In this document: one piece after another, positions 24,655 to 33,842 of the stretch
How the letters are laid out: every line of letters begins with the position of its first letter
Numbering within the stretch: position 1 is the first letter of the stretch
NCBI GenBank assembly: GCA_035568175.1
Contig: DATMON010000004.1
Location: 372,001 to 436,000 of the forward strand
Length of the DNA stretch: 64,000 bases
Direction of reading: 5' to 3'
Origin: AV40 sp035568175
GTDB lineage: Bacteria > Verrucomicrobiota > Verrucomicrobiia > Chthoniobacterales > UBA10450
Program-made: the position numbers and the translations under genes
The notes under the pieces: model-generated
The model's input: only the letters and a program-made list of their open reading frames with translations
Told to the model about the DNA's origin: nothing
The model's database searches: none

Positions 24655-25491
24655 TTATTTCTTGGAGTTGGCGCCGGATCCTTGCTGCGCCAGCTTTTGT
24701 TCCATCTGGCGACGGGCAAGCACAAAATTGTTGTTCTCCCCATAACTGCGCCATGGGCCGGGCGGCACATCCTGGGTATTAACAAACTGCCAGTCGGTCA
24801 CGTCGGTGGGTTGTAATCCAAGGTAATCGCGCACCGCGGGTGAAACGTCCAAACCGGCGCCATGGTTGAGGTTCGGCTTAGGCCGCTCGTTACCAAAGAC
24901 ATATTGAAAGTGATCGGTGCGAAACGGACCGCAATCCTCCCATTGGGCATAACAAGTGCGATTGCCTCTGCGGATCGCAATCCAGTGATGCCAGCAAACC
25001 GATTGCCCCTGCCCCATGTAGGCTTGTTTGAACCACGGAATAACCAACGGCGCTTCCGGCTTAAATTGGCCGTGGGTCACGTCGTTGTAAGGCAACGCGC
25101 AATAAAATGGATTCTGCCGTGGAACGAAAGAAACCGGAATGTAGTTACGCCGTTCGGATTTCTCGGGATTATCGAATCCGCCGTAATTCGATTGCCAGTT
25201 TAAATCCCACGAGCTGCGGAAGTTCGGCACCGGATTATTTCCGCCGGCCTGTTCTCCGACCCAGAACACCGTGGTCACGATGTTCGTTTTCCACGCATAA
25301 CGCTGGATCGCCGGCCGCGAACTTGTGGGCACGAATACTTGCGGCTCGACTTTAAGCAGCGCTTTCTCTCGAAGCTTCATTGCATACTTCGCGAAGTCGG
25401 CCGCGGTCGCGTAAGGCGAACTCGATTGCTCCTCAGCTCGCAGCGCACCGAAGGCGCTGGTCAAGAGTAAGAGGGCAAAGATTCGTCTCAT
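24655..25491 (-). CDS. Exported protein with RlpA-like double-psi beta-barrel pattern
   Basis: The ATG at 25491 gives a signal peptide (MRRIFALLLLTSAFGALRAE) and 278 residues. The central part contains YCALPYNDVTHGQF, then CWHHWIAIRRGNRTCYAQWEDCGPF and GAGLDVSPAVRDYLGL. These follow the order of RlpA/expansin-type barrels (a polar N-terminal motif, then DxGPF, then a D-x-S-x-A-x2-x-LG helix). The assignment rests on pattern only. The Cys residues suggest disulfides. It is convergent with the dynamin gene (22-base gap). A peptidoglycan-related role would fit the fold; no data show it. Confidence 0.7.
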   Translation of the reverse strand: MRRIFALLLLTSAFGALRAEEQSSSPYATAADFAKYAMKLREKALLKVEPQVFVPTSSRPAIQRYAWKTNIVTTVFWVGEQAGGNNPVPNFRSSWDLNWQSNYGGFDNPEKSERRNYIPVSFVPRQNPFYCALPYNDVTHGQFKPEAPLVIPWFKQAYMGQGQSVCWHHWIAIRRGNRTCYAQWEDCGPFRTDHFQYVFGNERPKPNLNHGAGLDVSPAVRDYLGLQPTDVTDWQFVNTQDVPPGPWRSYGENNNFVLARRQMEQKLAQQGSGANSKK

Positions 25492-25604
25492 GGCCAAAGG
25501 GTGGCCTGTTTGTATCCGATTTTCCCGGCTGGCGCAAGGCCTTTTCATTATGGAAAAACCAGCGCCGGTGGCGGTTACAAATCGTAAAGCACTATCTGTT
25601 CCAG

Positions 25605-27203
25605 CTATACGCGGCTGACGAGAGTACTCCGGCCGTATTCTCGATCGTTTTTCTCCGGATGATCCAACGTGTAATGCAAACCGCGGCTTTCCTTGCGACT
25701 CAAGGCCGAGTCGACAATCAACGCCGCTACCGTGGCCAGATTGCGCAGCTCCAAAAGGTCCACCGACACTTTGAAGTTCCAATAAAATTCCCGGATCTCG
25801 CGCTGGAGATTACGCAAGCGCGCACTCGCCCGCTGCAGCCGTTTGTCCGTCCGAACAATTCCCACGTAATCCCACATTAACCGCCGGATTTCGTCCCAGT
25901 TATGATAAATCACCACCAGTTCATCTACATCCTGAACGTCGCCCGATTGCCATTCAGGTAATGAAATGGGCGACGTTGCGCGCGATGGGCTTCGTTCCAG
26001 CATCATCGCCTCGCACGCCCGATGTGCCACGACCAAACCTTCGAGCAGAGAATTGCTGGCCAAACGATTCGCGCCGTGCAATCCGGTGCAACCAACTTCG
26101 CCAATCGCGTACAAGCCGGGCAGACTGGTCGCGCCGTTCACATCGGTTTTGATTCCGCCGCATTGATAATGCGCTGCCGGCACGACCGGAATCGGCTGCT
26201 TCGTCATTTCGATCCCAAAGCGCAAACAGGTCTCGTAAATATTCGGAAACCGCCCGCGCAAAAATTCCACCGGCTTTTCAGTGATATCGAGAAATACGCA
26301 TTGCGCGCCAGAGCGCTTGATCTCTGCGTCGATTGCGCGCGCGACAATGTCTCGCGGCGCAAGCGACCCGCGCGGATCGTAACGTTTCATAAAATCTTCA
26401 CCGCGATTGTTCCGGAGGATGCCGCCCTCACCTCGAACGGCTTCCGAAATCAAGAATGATTTCGCTTTCGGATGAAACAGACAGGTGGGATGAAACTGAA
26501 CAAACTCCATGTTCGCAATTGTCACGCCGGCGCGCCAGGCCATCGCCACGCCGTCGCCCGTCGCGATGTCCGGGTTGGTTGTGTAGAGGTAAACTTTTCC
26601 GCAACCGCCGGTCGCGAGCACGATCCGATCAGAACGAATCGTCTCCACCTTGCCGCTGTCTTCGTCGAGGATGTAAATGCCGAGACAACGATCTTCAGCT
26701 GCGTAGCCGATCTTGGCCGCCGTAATCAAATCGACCGCCATGTGATTTTCCAAAAGACCGACATGTGATTGCCGCTCCAATTCGCGCAGCAATGCGTTCT
26801 CAATTTCTTTTCCGGTCACGTCTCGCACGTGCAGAACGCGCCGCTTCGAATGCCCGCCTTCGCGTCCGAGGTCGAATTCGCGATGCCCGGAAACGTCGCG
26901 TTCGTCGAACTGCATGCCAAGCTCGACCAAATCCTGAATTCGCACGGGAGCTTCGGTCACAATCGTGCGGACCACGTTCTCGTCACACAAGCCGGCGCCC
27001 GCTTCGAGCGTGTCGCGCACGTGCAGCTCGAAAGAATCTTCATCGCTTGTTACACAAGCGATTCCGCCCTGCGCCCAGGCCGTGTTTGTGTCCGGCCCCT
27101 TGCGCTTGGTGATGACCGCCACCGAGCCGCGTTTCGCTGCCTTGAGGGCGAAGCTGAGCCCCGCGATGCCGCTACCGATCACAACGAAATCGTACTCCTT
27201 CAT
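25605..27203 (-). CDS. nadB: L-aspartate oxidase
   Basis: The 532-residue flavoenzyme oxidises L-aspartate to iminoaspartate, the first step of de novo NAD synthesis. The FAD dinucleotide motif is at the N terminus (VVIGSGIAGLSFALKAA). NTAWAQGGIA, HREFDLGREGGHSKRRVLH, RGEGGILRN and the HYQCGGIKTD/GLYAIGEVGCTGLHGANRLASNSLLE block are all present. Length is typical. Its ATG overlaps the panC stop by 4 bases (ATGA), making it the last gene of methyltransferase > panC > nadB. nadA and nadC are not in the window. Confidence 0.97.
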   Translation of the reverse strand: MKEYDFVVIGSGIAGLSFALKAAKRGSVAVITKRKGPDTNTAWAQGGIACVTSDEDSFELHVRDTLEAGAGLCDENVVRTIVTEAPVRIQDLVELGMQFDERDVSGHREFDLGREGGHSKRRVLHVRDVTGKEIENALLRELERQSHVGLLENHMAVDLITAAKIGYAAEDRCLGIYILDEDSGKVETIRSDRIVLATGGCGKVYLYTTNPDIATGDGVAMAWRAGVTIANMEFVQFHPTCLFHPKAKSFLISEAVRGEGGILRNNRGEDFMKRYDPRGSLAPRDIVARAIDAEIKRSGAQCVFLDITEKPVEFLRGRFPNIYETCLRFGIEMTKQPIPVVPAAHYQCGGIKTDVNGATSLPGLYAIGEVGCTGLHGANRLASNSLLEGLVVAHRACEAMMLERSPSRATSPISLPEWQSGDVQDVDELVVIYHNWDEIRRLMWDYVGIVRTDKRLQRASARLRNLQREIREFYWNFKVSVDLLELRNLATVAALIVDSALSRKESRGLHYTLDHPEKNDREYGRSTLVSRV

Positions 27204-28027
27204 TCGAACACAATGTTGTCGATCAAACGTGTTTTCCCAAAAAAAACCGCAACAGCGAGAAGCGAACTCGACTTAACGGACTCGGTCGGCTGCAAAGTGG
27301 TCGCGTCCACCAGATCGACATAATCGATCCGCGCCAGCAGCGCTTCACTAATTATCTTTCGCGCAAGATCGACAGTCTCCTTTGCGGATTTCTTTCCAGA
27401 CTCTTTCGCGGCCAGCAATGCTTTACGCAAAACCGCAGCCTGCTTCCGCTCCTCGGCGTTCAAATACGCGTTGCGCGAGCTGCAAGCGAGCCCATCCTCT
27501 TCTCGCACTGTCGGCACGGCCACGATGTCGATCTTGTAATTCAGATCGCGCACCATTCGGCGGATGACAGCGAGCTGCTGAAAATCTTTCTCACCAAACA
27601 CGGCCGCGTCAGGTCGCAAAATGTTGAATAGCTTCGCGACGACTGTGCAGACGCCGCGGAAATGTCCCGGCCGCGATCTGCCTTCGAGCACGTTCGAGAG
27701 CGAATTTTCATCGACAAATGCCGAGCGATTATCCGGATACATCTCGGTCGCGCTCGGCCGAAACAAAAGATCGACATTCAATTTCCGGCAGAATTCTTCA
27801 TCCTGTTGTTCCGGTCGCGGATAACGCTCGTAATCGCTCCCGGGTTCAAACTGCAGCGGATTCACAAAAATGCTGACAACCACTTCACTATCGTTGCCCG
27901 CCTTCTCGCGCGCGGCTCGAATCAATTCACCATGCGCCCTGTGCAACGCCCCCATCGTCGGCACCAGCACACGCGGGCTTTTCTTCGCCTGATTCTGCGC
28001 TTCGGCAACTGTTTCCAAAACCTTCAT
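27200..28027 (-). CDS. panC: Pantothenate synthetase
   Basis: The 275-residue enzyme condenses pantoate with beta-alanine using ATP, feeding coenzyme A synthesis. Key motifs are PTMGALHRAH (HIGH-like), VVSIFVNPLQFEPGSDYERYPR, GEKDFQQLAVIRRMVRDL and CSSRNAYLN. The ATG at 28027 fits the family length; the frame open to 28234 runs into the methyltransferase gene. Its start overlaps the stop of that gene by 4 bases, and its own stop overlaps the nadB start in the same way. Confidence 0.96.
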   Translation of the reverse strand: MKVLETVAEAQNQAKKSPRVLVPTMGALHRAHGELIRAAREKAGNDSEVVVSIFVNPLQFEPGSDYERYPRPEQQDEEFCRKLNVDLLFRPSATEMYPDNRSAFVDENSLSNVLEGRSRPGHFRGVCTVVAKLFNILRPDAAVFGEKDFQQLAVIRRMVRDLNYKIDIVAVPTVREEDGLACSSRNAYLNAEERKQAAVLRKALLAAKESGKKSAKETVDLARKIISEALLARIDYVDLVDATTLQPTESVKSSSLLAVAVFFGKTRLIDNIVFE

Positions 28028-28719
28028 TGCGCTTGGAGCCAGATCGCCTGGCGAGCGAACGGAAAAGCTTTGTGACCGAAATTTGTCCAACCAGCACGTT
28101 GCGCCAATTGGTTCATTTCGGAAAAGGAAAAGGCGCGCGCAATCGAAAGCCGGGCATCGTGCTTCATCATTGGCTCCCGAAACACGGTGGCGGTGAGAAG
28201 ATGGACGCCAACCGCACCGAACCATCCGCCGCACAGATCAGAGACGAGCACAAATTTTCGGGACAGTTTGCGGCAACGTTGGAGTAGGCGCACTGCGTCG
28301 TCTTCGCTGAAGTGATGAAGCACCAGCGTGCAGCAGACGATATCGTACGGCTCCATCGGTTCCCACTCCAGGACGTCTCCTTCAACAAAAGTTATTTCCG
28401 AATAACGAGCACTAAGTCTTTTCGCGATCTCGAGGGTCGCAGATTGTTGATCTAATGCGGTGATTTGTAATTCCGCGCCAATTTTGCGTCCATACTCGGC
28501 GATCAAGCGCGGAATGTCGCCCGAGCCGGTGGCAAGATCGACAATGCGCAGGCGGGCGCCGGGTTTGATCCAACGGCTGAGAAACATCGAGATGAGCGCG
28601 TAACTTCCAAACCAGCGATTGAGCTCCCTGAGATTTTCAAGATCACTTTCCAGTTCGGCTGAAACCGGTTGCGGCCGGTCCATCAGCTCGCGCTCAATTG
28701 GATTGAATTGCCGCTTCAT
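28024..28719 (-). CDS. Class I SAM-dependent methyltransferase
   Basis: The 231-residue protein has a Rossmann methyltransferase core: motif I is DLATGSGDIP (about 61-70), a central ALDQQSATLEIAK, then CCTLVLHHFSEDD. The upstream helix LRELNRWFGSYALISMFLSRWIKPG resembles small-molecule methyltransferases of polyketide or quinone type. The substrate is unknown. It is translationally coupled to panC by a 4-base overlap, so expression is tied to coenzyme synthesis genes. A palindromic element lies just upstream (28728-28787). Confidence 0.82.
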   Translation of the reverse strand: MKRQFNPIERELMDRPQPVSAELESDLENLRELNRWFGSYALISMFLSRWIKPGARLRIVDLATGSGDIPRLIAEYGRKIGAELQITALDQQSATLEIAKRLSARYSEITFVEGDVLEWEPMEPYDIVCCTLVLHHFSEDDAVRLLQRCRKLSRKFVLVSDLCGGWFGAVGVHLLTATVFREPMMKHDARLSIARAFSFSEMNQLAQRAGWTNFGHKAFPFARQAIWLQAQ

Positions 28720-28727
28720 TCACGAAC

Positions 28728-28787
28728 TGTAGCGGCGGTCTGCGACCGTCGCATTAATTCGTCCGACGCTCATAGAGCGCCGCTACA
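28728..28787. repeat. TGTAGC-type palindromic element between two minus-strand genes
   Basis: The 60-bp element has 10-bp terminal inverted repeats, TGTAGCGGCG and CGCCGCTACA, with an internal AT-richer centre. It fills the gap between the methyltransferase and cupin genes, and its right end supplies the TAG stop codon of the cupin gene. Confidence 0.8.
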
Positions 28788-29514
28788 AAGAAAGAAATTT
28801 TCGCCACGATTCCGGCAGGTCCGCCGTTTCAATCTCGCTGGCGATGCGGCCTTCGAATTCGGGCTGAAATGTTGTGCTGGTTCCGTAAACCATGAGCACG
28901 TCTTCCGAACCTTCGGTCCGAATCGCGTGCGCTACGCCAGGCGGAATCACGACGCCAACATTATTGCGGCTGCGATGATTGTCGCCGTCGACAAAAAATC
29001 GCATGTTGCGCACGGGTAGACCGGCGCGCACATCCCGTAGAAAAATCTCAGCACGACCCTGGAGAAAGAACATGATGTCCCACTGCTCGCGATCGTACGG
29101 ACGCAGCGAATAGTTCTGCGGTTGGCTGACAAATAAACGCCGCAACCATTTTTCCGCTGTCGTGTCCGCCGGAACGCTGGGGGGATGAATATGAAATCCT
29201 TTCGCGCTGTTTGCGAACATCCGTGCAGCCGACCATTGCCGTGGCCAAAGCTTGATCTTACCCAGAACCCCTTGCGAATCGCGCGCCAACTCGCCAAAAC
29301 TGCCCCGATGGCGTTGGGGATGAATCTCTCTGGAAAAAATCTCAACGCCCGGGATCCAAACTTTCTTCAGTTCTGCGCCGCGACCGGCGGCCAGTTCGCC
29401 GCCATCGACGCCCGTTCCCGCGATTCGCTGGGCGACAGTACCGTTTTTGTAGTTACGCGGCGAGAGCCCTTTTCGTGCACGCTCATTAAGACCGAGCCAC
29501 AAATCTTCTTTCAT
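28783..29514 (-). CDS. Cupin-fold protein, RmlC-like sugar epimerase type
   Basis: The 243-residue product has a double-stranded beta-helix pattern in its second half: AKGFHIHPPSVP, YDREQWDIMFFLQGRAEIFLRDVR, VGVVIPPGVAHAIRTEG and VLMVYGTSTTF. The order resembles dTDP-4-dehydrorhamnose 3,5-epimerase-like cupins, although the catalytic His/Asp pair cannot be confirmed by eye. The first 80 residues are basic and unlike RmlC. Its stop codon lies inside the palindromic element at 28728-28787. It starts divergently from the LPS genes at 29640, so a role in surface sugar synthesis is plausible. Confidence 0.65.
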   Translation of the reverse strand: MKEDLWLGLNERARKGLSPRNYKNGTVAQRIAGTGVDGGELAAGRGAELKKVWIPGVEIFSREIHPQRHRGSFGELARDSQGVLGKIKLWPRQWSAARMFANSAKGFHIHPPSVPADTTAEKWLRRLFVSQPQNYSLRPYDREQWDIMFFLQGRAEIFLRDVRAGLPVRNMRFFVDGDNHRSRNNVGVVIPPGVAHAIRTEGSEDVLMVYGTSTTFQPEFEGRIASEIETADLPESWRKFLSL

Positions 29515-29639
29515 GTTGTTTGGCAGAGCCGCTTATATGCCTAACGAGACTTCATGCCGACCGCCACATTATATTCATTGCAGCGGCGCGCAGGCAAATT
29601 TACGCTGGACGCCTTCGGCGAGCGCGCTGGCCGAGATCG

Positions 29640-31538
29640 ATGCTCCAGTATTTCGCTTACCTTATTTACCGCGCAGGCTTTGCCCTGATTGGTCTTTTGC
29701 CATTACGGGCAGCGTTTGCGCTTGGAAACGCGTTGGGCTTCTTCGCCTGGCTCGTTCTTGGGAAATATCGGCGCCTGGGATTTCATAACATTGACATTGC
29801 ATTCGGCGCGGAAAAATCGCCGCGAGAAATGCGCCGGCTCGTCCGTCGCCATTTTCAGCGACTGGGCGCAAACCTTCTTTCCAGTTTGAAGCTGGCGGCT
29901 ATGCCGCTCGAGAAAGCGCGCATGAAGGTCCGAATCGAAAATGCCGATGCGGCCGAACGCGAATTGCGCGGCGGCCGGTCGGTTGTTTTCATTTTGAGCC
30001 ACATCGGAAACTGGGAACTGCAGGCGCAAATGTTTCCGGCCGCGATCGGCTATGTGCGCAACAGCACAATCTATCAGCCACTCAAAAACCGTTACATCGA
30101 CAAACACGTCCGCGCGTTGCGCGGACGCGCCGGCGTCGAGCTTTTCGATCGCAATGAAGGTTTTCAGAAAGCGATTGAACTCTTGCGTGGCGGCGGTGCG
30201 ATCGGAATTCTGAGCGACCAACACACGGGCGATCAGGGTCTGTGGGTGCCATTCTTCGGAAAGCTCGCCTCGACCACATCGTTGCCGGCGCTGTTAGCTA
30301 AACGCACAGGCGCGGCCGTCCTCGGCACTGCCATTTACACTGAATCGCCTGGACGCTGGAGGATGTCGTTTACTGATCGAATCGACGCTCCCGGCGATTC
30401 GGTGGAAGCGCTCACCGCCAAAGCCAACGATCTGATCGCGACCCAGACCCGCCGTGCACCGGAGGACGGCTTTTGGCTGCACAATCGCTGGAAAACACCG
30501 CGCCCAAATTTCCTTCTCGCGCGTTATAAACGCGGCGTTTATTTCCCGAAGGATTTGCCGCCGGAACAATTGAAAGCATTCCGGATTCTCATTCGCAGCA
30601 GCAATTGGCTGGGCGACGCGATCATGAGCGTGCCGGCGGTACGCGCGATCAAAAAAGGTCGTCCGGACGCGCACGTTACGATCCTCGCGCCAAAAAAAAT
30701 TGCGCCGATGTGGAAATTGATCTCGGAAGTCGACGAGATCTTGTCTCTGCCAAACAAATCGCTTTTCAGCGCAGTTCGCCTGATTGGGCGACAAGAGCGC
30801 TTCGATGTCGCGATCTTGTTTCCCAATTCATTGCGCGCGGCGATCGAGGTCTGGCGAGTTCCGAGAAAAGTCGGCTATCGTGGACACGCGCGCGGCTGGT
30901 TATTAAATCAAATCGTTCGCCAGCCGCGTCGGCCGGGCCCGCCCGAACATCACGCGACGCGGTTTCTGCGCATCGCGGACGATTGCGGCGCGGATGTCGA
31001 TCTTAACCAGCCCGCAAAAACGCTGTTGCCTCTAACTTCGAAGAAGAAAAATAAGAAACTTCTCGGTCTGTGTCCCGGCGCGGAATACGGTCCGACTAAA
31101 CGCTGGCTACCGGAGCGCTTCGCGGAAGCGGCGGCCGCGATTTCCGCGCAATCAAGTGCCAAATGGATTTTGTTCGGGACCAAAAAAGATGAAGCGATCG
31201 GTGAAACAATCGCTACGGCGCTTGGCGACAACTGCTCGAACCGAATCGGCCAAACGACTCTTGATCAGTTGATCGAGGACCTGGGCGGCTGTCGTGCACT
31301 TTTGACAAACGACACCGGAACGATGCATCTCGCGGCCTTGCTCGGCGTGCCAGTGGTCGCGATTTTTGGTTCGACCGAGCCTGCGCTCACGGGGCCTCTC
31401 GGCGACGGGCACATCATCATTCGACATCACGTGGAATGCAGTCCGTGTTTTTTGCGCGAATGTCCGATTGATTTTCGCTGCATGAAAACAGTGACCGTAC
31501 CGGAAGTCGTAAATGCGGTGATGTCGATCTTACGATGA
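29640..31538 (+). CDS. Fused LpxL-type lipid A acyltransferase and GT9 heptosyltransferase
   Basis: The 632-residue frame joins two LPS enzymes. Residues about 1-300 are an LpxL/HtrB-family acyltransferase with an N-terminal membrane helix, the catalytic H-x4-E motif SHIGNWE (near residue 120), ILSDQHTGDQG and a family-type APEDGFWLHNRWK block. From about residue 313 a glycosyltransferase family 9 domain follows: RILIRSSNWLGDAIMSVPAVRAI, CPGAEYGPTKRWLPERFAEAA and TNDTGTMHLAALLGVPVVAIFGSTEP. Together these would acylate lipid A and add a heptose in one polypeptide. The ATG at 29640 is chosen because homology begins there. It overlaps the thioesterase gene by 4 bases. Confidence 0.92.
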   Translation: MLQYFAYLIYRAGFALIGLLPLRAAFALGNALGFFAWLVLGKYRRLGFHNIDIAFGAEKSPREMRRLVRRHFQRLGANLLSSLKLAAMPLEKARMKVRIENADAAERELRGGRSVVFILSHIGNWELQAQMFPAAIGYVRNSTIYQPLKNRYIDKHVRALRGRAGVELFDRNEGFQKAIELLRGGGAIGILSDQHTGDQGLWVPFFGKLASTTSLPALLAKRTGAAVLGTAIYTESPGRWRMSFTDRIDAPGDSVEALTAKANDLIATQTRRAPEDGFWLHNRWKTPRPNFLLARYKRGVYFPKDLPPEQLKAFRILIRSSNWLGDAIMSVPAVRAIKKGRPDAHVTILAPKKIAPMWKLISEVDEILSLPNKSLFSAVRLIGRQERFDVAILFPNSLRAAIEVWRVPRKVGYRGHARGWLLNQIVRQPRRPGPPEHHATRFLRIADDCGADVDLNQPAKTLLPLTSKKKNKKLLGLCPGAEYGPTKRWLPERFAEAAAAISAQSSAKWILFGTKKDEAIGETIATALGDNCSNRIGQTTLDQLIEDLGGCRALLTNDTGTMHLAALLGVPVVAIFGSTEPALTGPLGDGHIIIRHHVECSPCFLRECPIDFRCMKTVTVPEVVNAVMSILR

Positions 31539-31960
31539 ATTCTGACGCACCGCGCATCCGCACCGAAGTGCAGGTAATGTTCTTCGACACAGATTGCGGT
31601 GGTGTCGTGTCGAATATCGCCTATCTCCGTTTCATAGAAATTGCGCGGACATTGCTCGCGGAAAAGCTTGGCCTGCCGCTCGCCGAAATGACGAAAACAC
31701 AAAAATACCCGGTGGTGGTCCGGACGGAGATCGATTATCGCCGCGCCGCAAAGCTGGGTGACAATTTGTTCGTCGATGGTTGGCTTGAGCAATTGCAACG
31801 CGCGCGATTCTGGTGCGCCTTCCGAATTACACGACCAGCGGATGACGCATTGATCGCCGAATGCCGGCAAACATTGGCTTTAATTGAAATGCCAGCTGCG
31901 AAATTGCTGCCGTTACCGGCCGATTGGGAAAAATATCGCGCTCGTCCGAGTTCGGACTGA
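31535..31960 (+). CDS. YbgC-like acyl-CoA thioesterase (hotdog fold)
   Basis: The 141-residue protein shows the 4-hydroxybenzoyl-CoA/YbgC thioesterase signature FFDTDCGGVVSNIAYLRFIEIAR, with the catalytic Asp of DTD, followed by VVVRTEIDYRRAAKLGDNL. It would hydrolyse acyl-CoA or acyl-ACP thioesters. Its ATG overlaps the stop of the LpxL-GT9 fusion gene, and the ArnT-like gene begins 11 bases downstream. This places it in an envelope-lipid operon, where acyl-chain control for lipid A is a reasonable guess. Confidence 0.88.
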   Translation: MNSDAPRIRTEVQVMFFDTDCGGVVSNIAYLRFIEIARTLLAEKLGLPLAEMTKTQKYPVVVRTEIDYRRAAKLGDNLFVDGWLEQLQRARFWCAFRITRPADDALIAECRQTLALIEMPAAKLLPLPADWEKYRARPSSD

Positions 31961-31971
31961 CGATTAGCGGA

Positions 31972-33762
31972 ATGACTGCCGGCACCCGCACTTTCAGTAT
32001 TGAGGATGCTCTGCTTGATCCCCCGGCGTTGCCTCCGCCTCCATTGCGCCACGCGCTATTTGCTTCGCTGATCGCGCTCGCGGCGCTGCTTCATCTAACC
32101 ACCATGGGCTGGGGAGATCTCTATAATCACACCGAGGGCCAATATGCCGGCGCGGCGCGCGAAATGATCCAAACCCATCAGTGGCTCTGGCCGACGAACG
32201 ACGGCTTGCCGCGACTGCCGAAACCGCCACTGCTTTACTGGCTCATCATCGGCTCTTTCAAAATTTTCGGAATCCATTCCGCCGCCGCGCGTCTGCCAAT
32301 CGCAATGGCAACGATGGCGAGCGTCGCGCTCACATTTCTAATCGGCGAGAAACTGAAAGATTACTGGTGCGGATTTTTTGCAGGTCTGATCTATCTTGGC
32401 AGCTGCGGCACAGCGGTGCTCGGGCGAGTCATCATGCCCGAACCTGTGTTCAGCGCCTTCATCGCCGGCGCGATTTTATGCGGTGTGTGCGGTTACAAGC
32501 GGCGACGAGGACGTAATCTGTGGTTCCTCGGTTTCTGGATTTGTTGCCTCTTGGCCTGCCTGACGAAAAGCTTGCTGGGATTAATCTACCCGCTGGCGAT
32601 TTTTCTTTTGCTGTCGGTTTTTTACCGCGAGGCACGCCTGCGTTTCCGTCGCCTTTTTCATTGGGGGTATATGTCGATCTTCATTGTTCTGTTTGTTCCG
32701 TGGTACGTCGCGACGGAACGGCATTTCCCCGAATTTTTGCAGCAACTTTTGCGAGTCGAATGGCTCGGACATTTGCGTTCTTTTTCCAACGTTCCGGGAA
32801 GCGATAACGGAGTCCCGCCGCTTCAATTTGTTTGGATGCACCTGGTTTGGTGGTTCCCGTGGTCGTTCGCTGTTGTTCCAGGAGCGATCTTTACCTGGCG
32901 AAAAATGATCCGTCCTGGCGAATTGGAATTTGCCGAAGCGTTGCCGTTGTGTTGGATGGCAGTGGTTTTTCTGCCACTCCTGATCATCGGACAACGTCAG
33001 GATTATTATTCCATGAGTATGTGGAGCGCGTTCGCGATTTTTGCCGTGACCGCATGGGATCGACTGTCGAAGAAATGGCAAATTACCGGCGCCGGACTCA
33101 TGGGAATAACGGGTATTATCGTGGGGCTAGTTGCAGCGCTCCAGCCACACTTCAATTCGACGAGTGAAACGCGAGACTTTGCAGAAGACGGAAGTTGGAC
33201 AACATGGGACGCATTACAAACGCTGCGGCCCTCGGCGTGGGGAATTTTGCGCCCTATGCTTACCGTCATCGCCGTTTCGCTAATTGTTTCATCGATCGTT
33301 GCTGTTTATCTCGCAATGAAACAGCGCCCGCGACTTTGCCTGAGCCTTGTGGCCGCGGCGATGGTGCCAATTACTCTTTCGCTCGCGGACGGGGTGGCGC
33401 AGATGGCGCCACAATTTTCACTCGCTGATGCGGCTCGCTTTTTGGAAAGCAAGAGCACTGACAAAGATGCGGTGGTCTACGAAGGCGAACTGGATGACGC
33501 CAGCAGTCTCGTGTTTTATTTGCATCGCCACTTTTATCTAGTGAACGAGCCAGCCGACGACGAGATGCACATTGCCGGCGGCGCAAACGTTTCCATTAGC
33601 GAAGAGGCGATCTTGCGCCATTGGGGCGATCCGCAGGAAATTTTTTTGATCATCGAACGAGAGCGAATTCCGTATTGGCAAGAGCTTTTGACGACGCGCT
33701 TTCATATTTACCACCAGATGATGGCGAGCGGTCGGTATGTTGTCCTGAGCAATCAGTTATAA
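31972..33762 (+). CDS. ArnT/PMT-family membrane glycosyltransferase
   Basis: The product (596 residues from the ATG at 31972) has about 10-12 membrane helices and the GT-C pattern of ArnT-like enzymes. The first periplasmic loop carries GDLYNHTEGQYAGAAREM, followed by PKPPLLYWL, VIMPEPVFSAFIAGA and WWFPWSFAVVPG. A soluble C-terminal part of about 110 residues follows the last helix. Such enzymes transfer sugars from undecaprenyl-phosphate carriers to lipid A or protein on the periplasmic side. The donor is not identifiable from sequence. It closes the operon that starts at 29640. Confidence 0.87.
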   Translation: MTAGTRTFSIEDALLDPPALPPPPLRHALFASLIALAALLHLTTMGWGDLYNHTEGQYAGAAREMIQTHQWLWPTNDGLPRLPKPPLLYWLIIGSFKIFGIHSAAARLPIAMATMASVALTFLIGEKLKDYWCGFFAGLIYLGSCGTAVLGRVIMPEPVFSAFIAGAILCGVCGYKRRRGRNLWFLGFWICCLLACLTKSLLGLIYPLAIFLLLSVFYREARLRFRRLFHWGYMSIFIVLFVPWYVATERHFPEFLQQLLRVEWLGHLRSFSNVPGSDNGVPPLQFVWMHLVWWFPWSFAVVPGAIFTWRKMIRPGELEFAEALPLCWMAVVFLPLLIIGQRQDYYSMSMWSAFAIFAVTAWDRLSKKWQITGAGLMGITGIIVGLVAALQPHFNSTSETRDFAEDGSWTTWDALQTLRPSAWGILRPMLTVIAVSLIVSSIVAVYLAMKQRPRLCLSLVAAAMVPITLSLADGVAQMAPQFSLADAARFLESKSTDKDAVVYEGELDDASSLVFYLHRHFYLVNEPADDEMHIAGGANVSISEEAILRHWGDPQEIFLIIERERIPYWQELLTTRFHIYHQMMASGRYVVLSNQL

Positions 33763-33842
33763 CCGAGGATCTTCTGAAGGACAGCGAGAGTGCATTTGAA
33801 TAATCCTGTCTTCGCGCTAGCTTTGGCGCTCATTTTCGCCCT

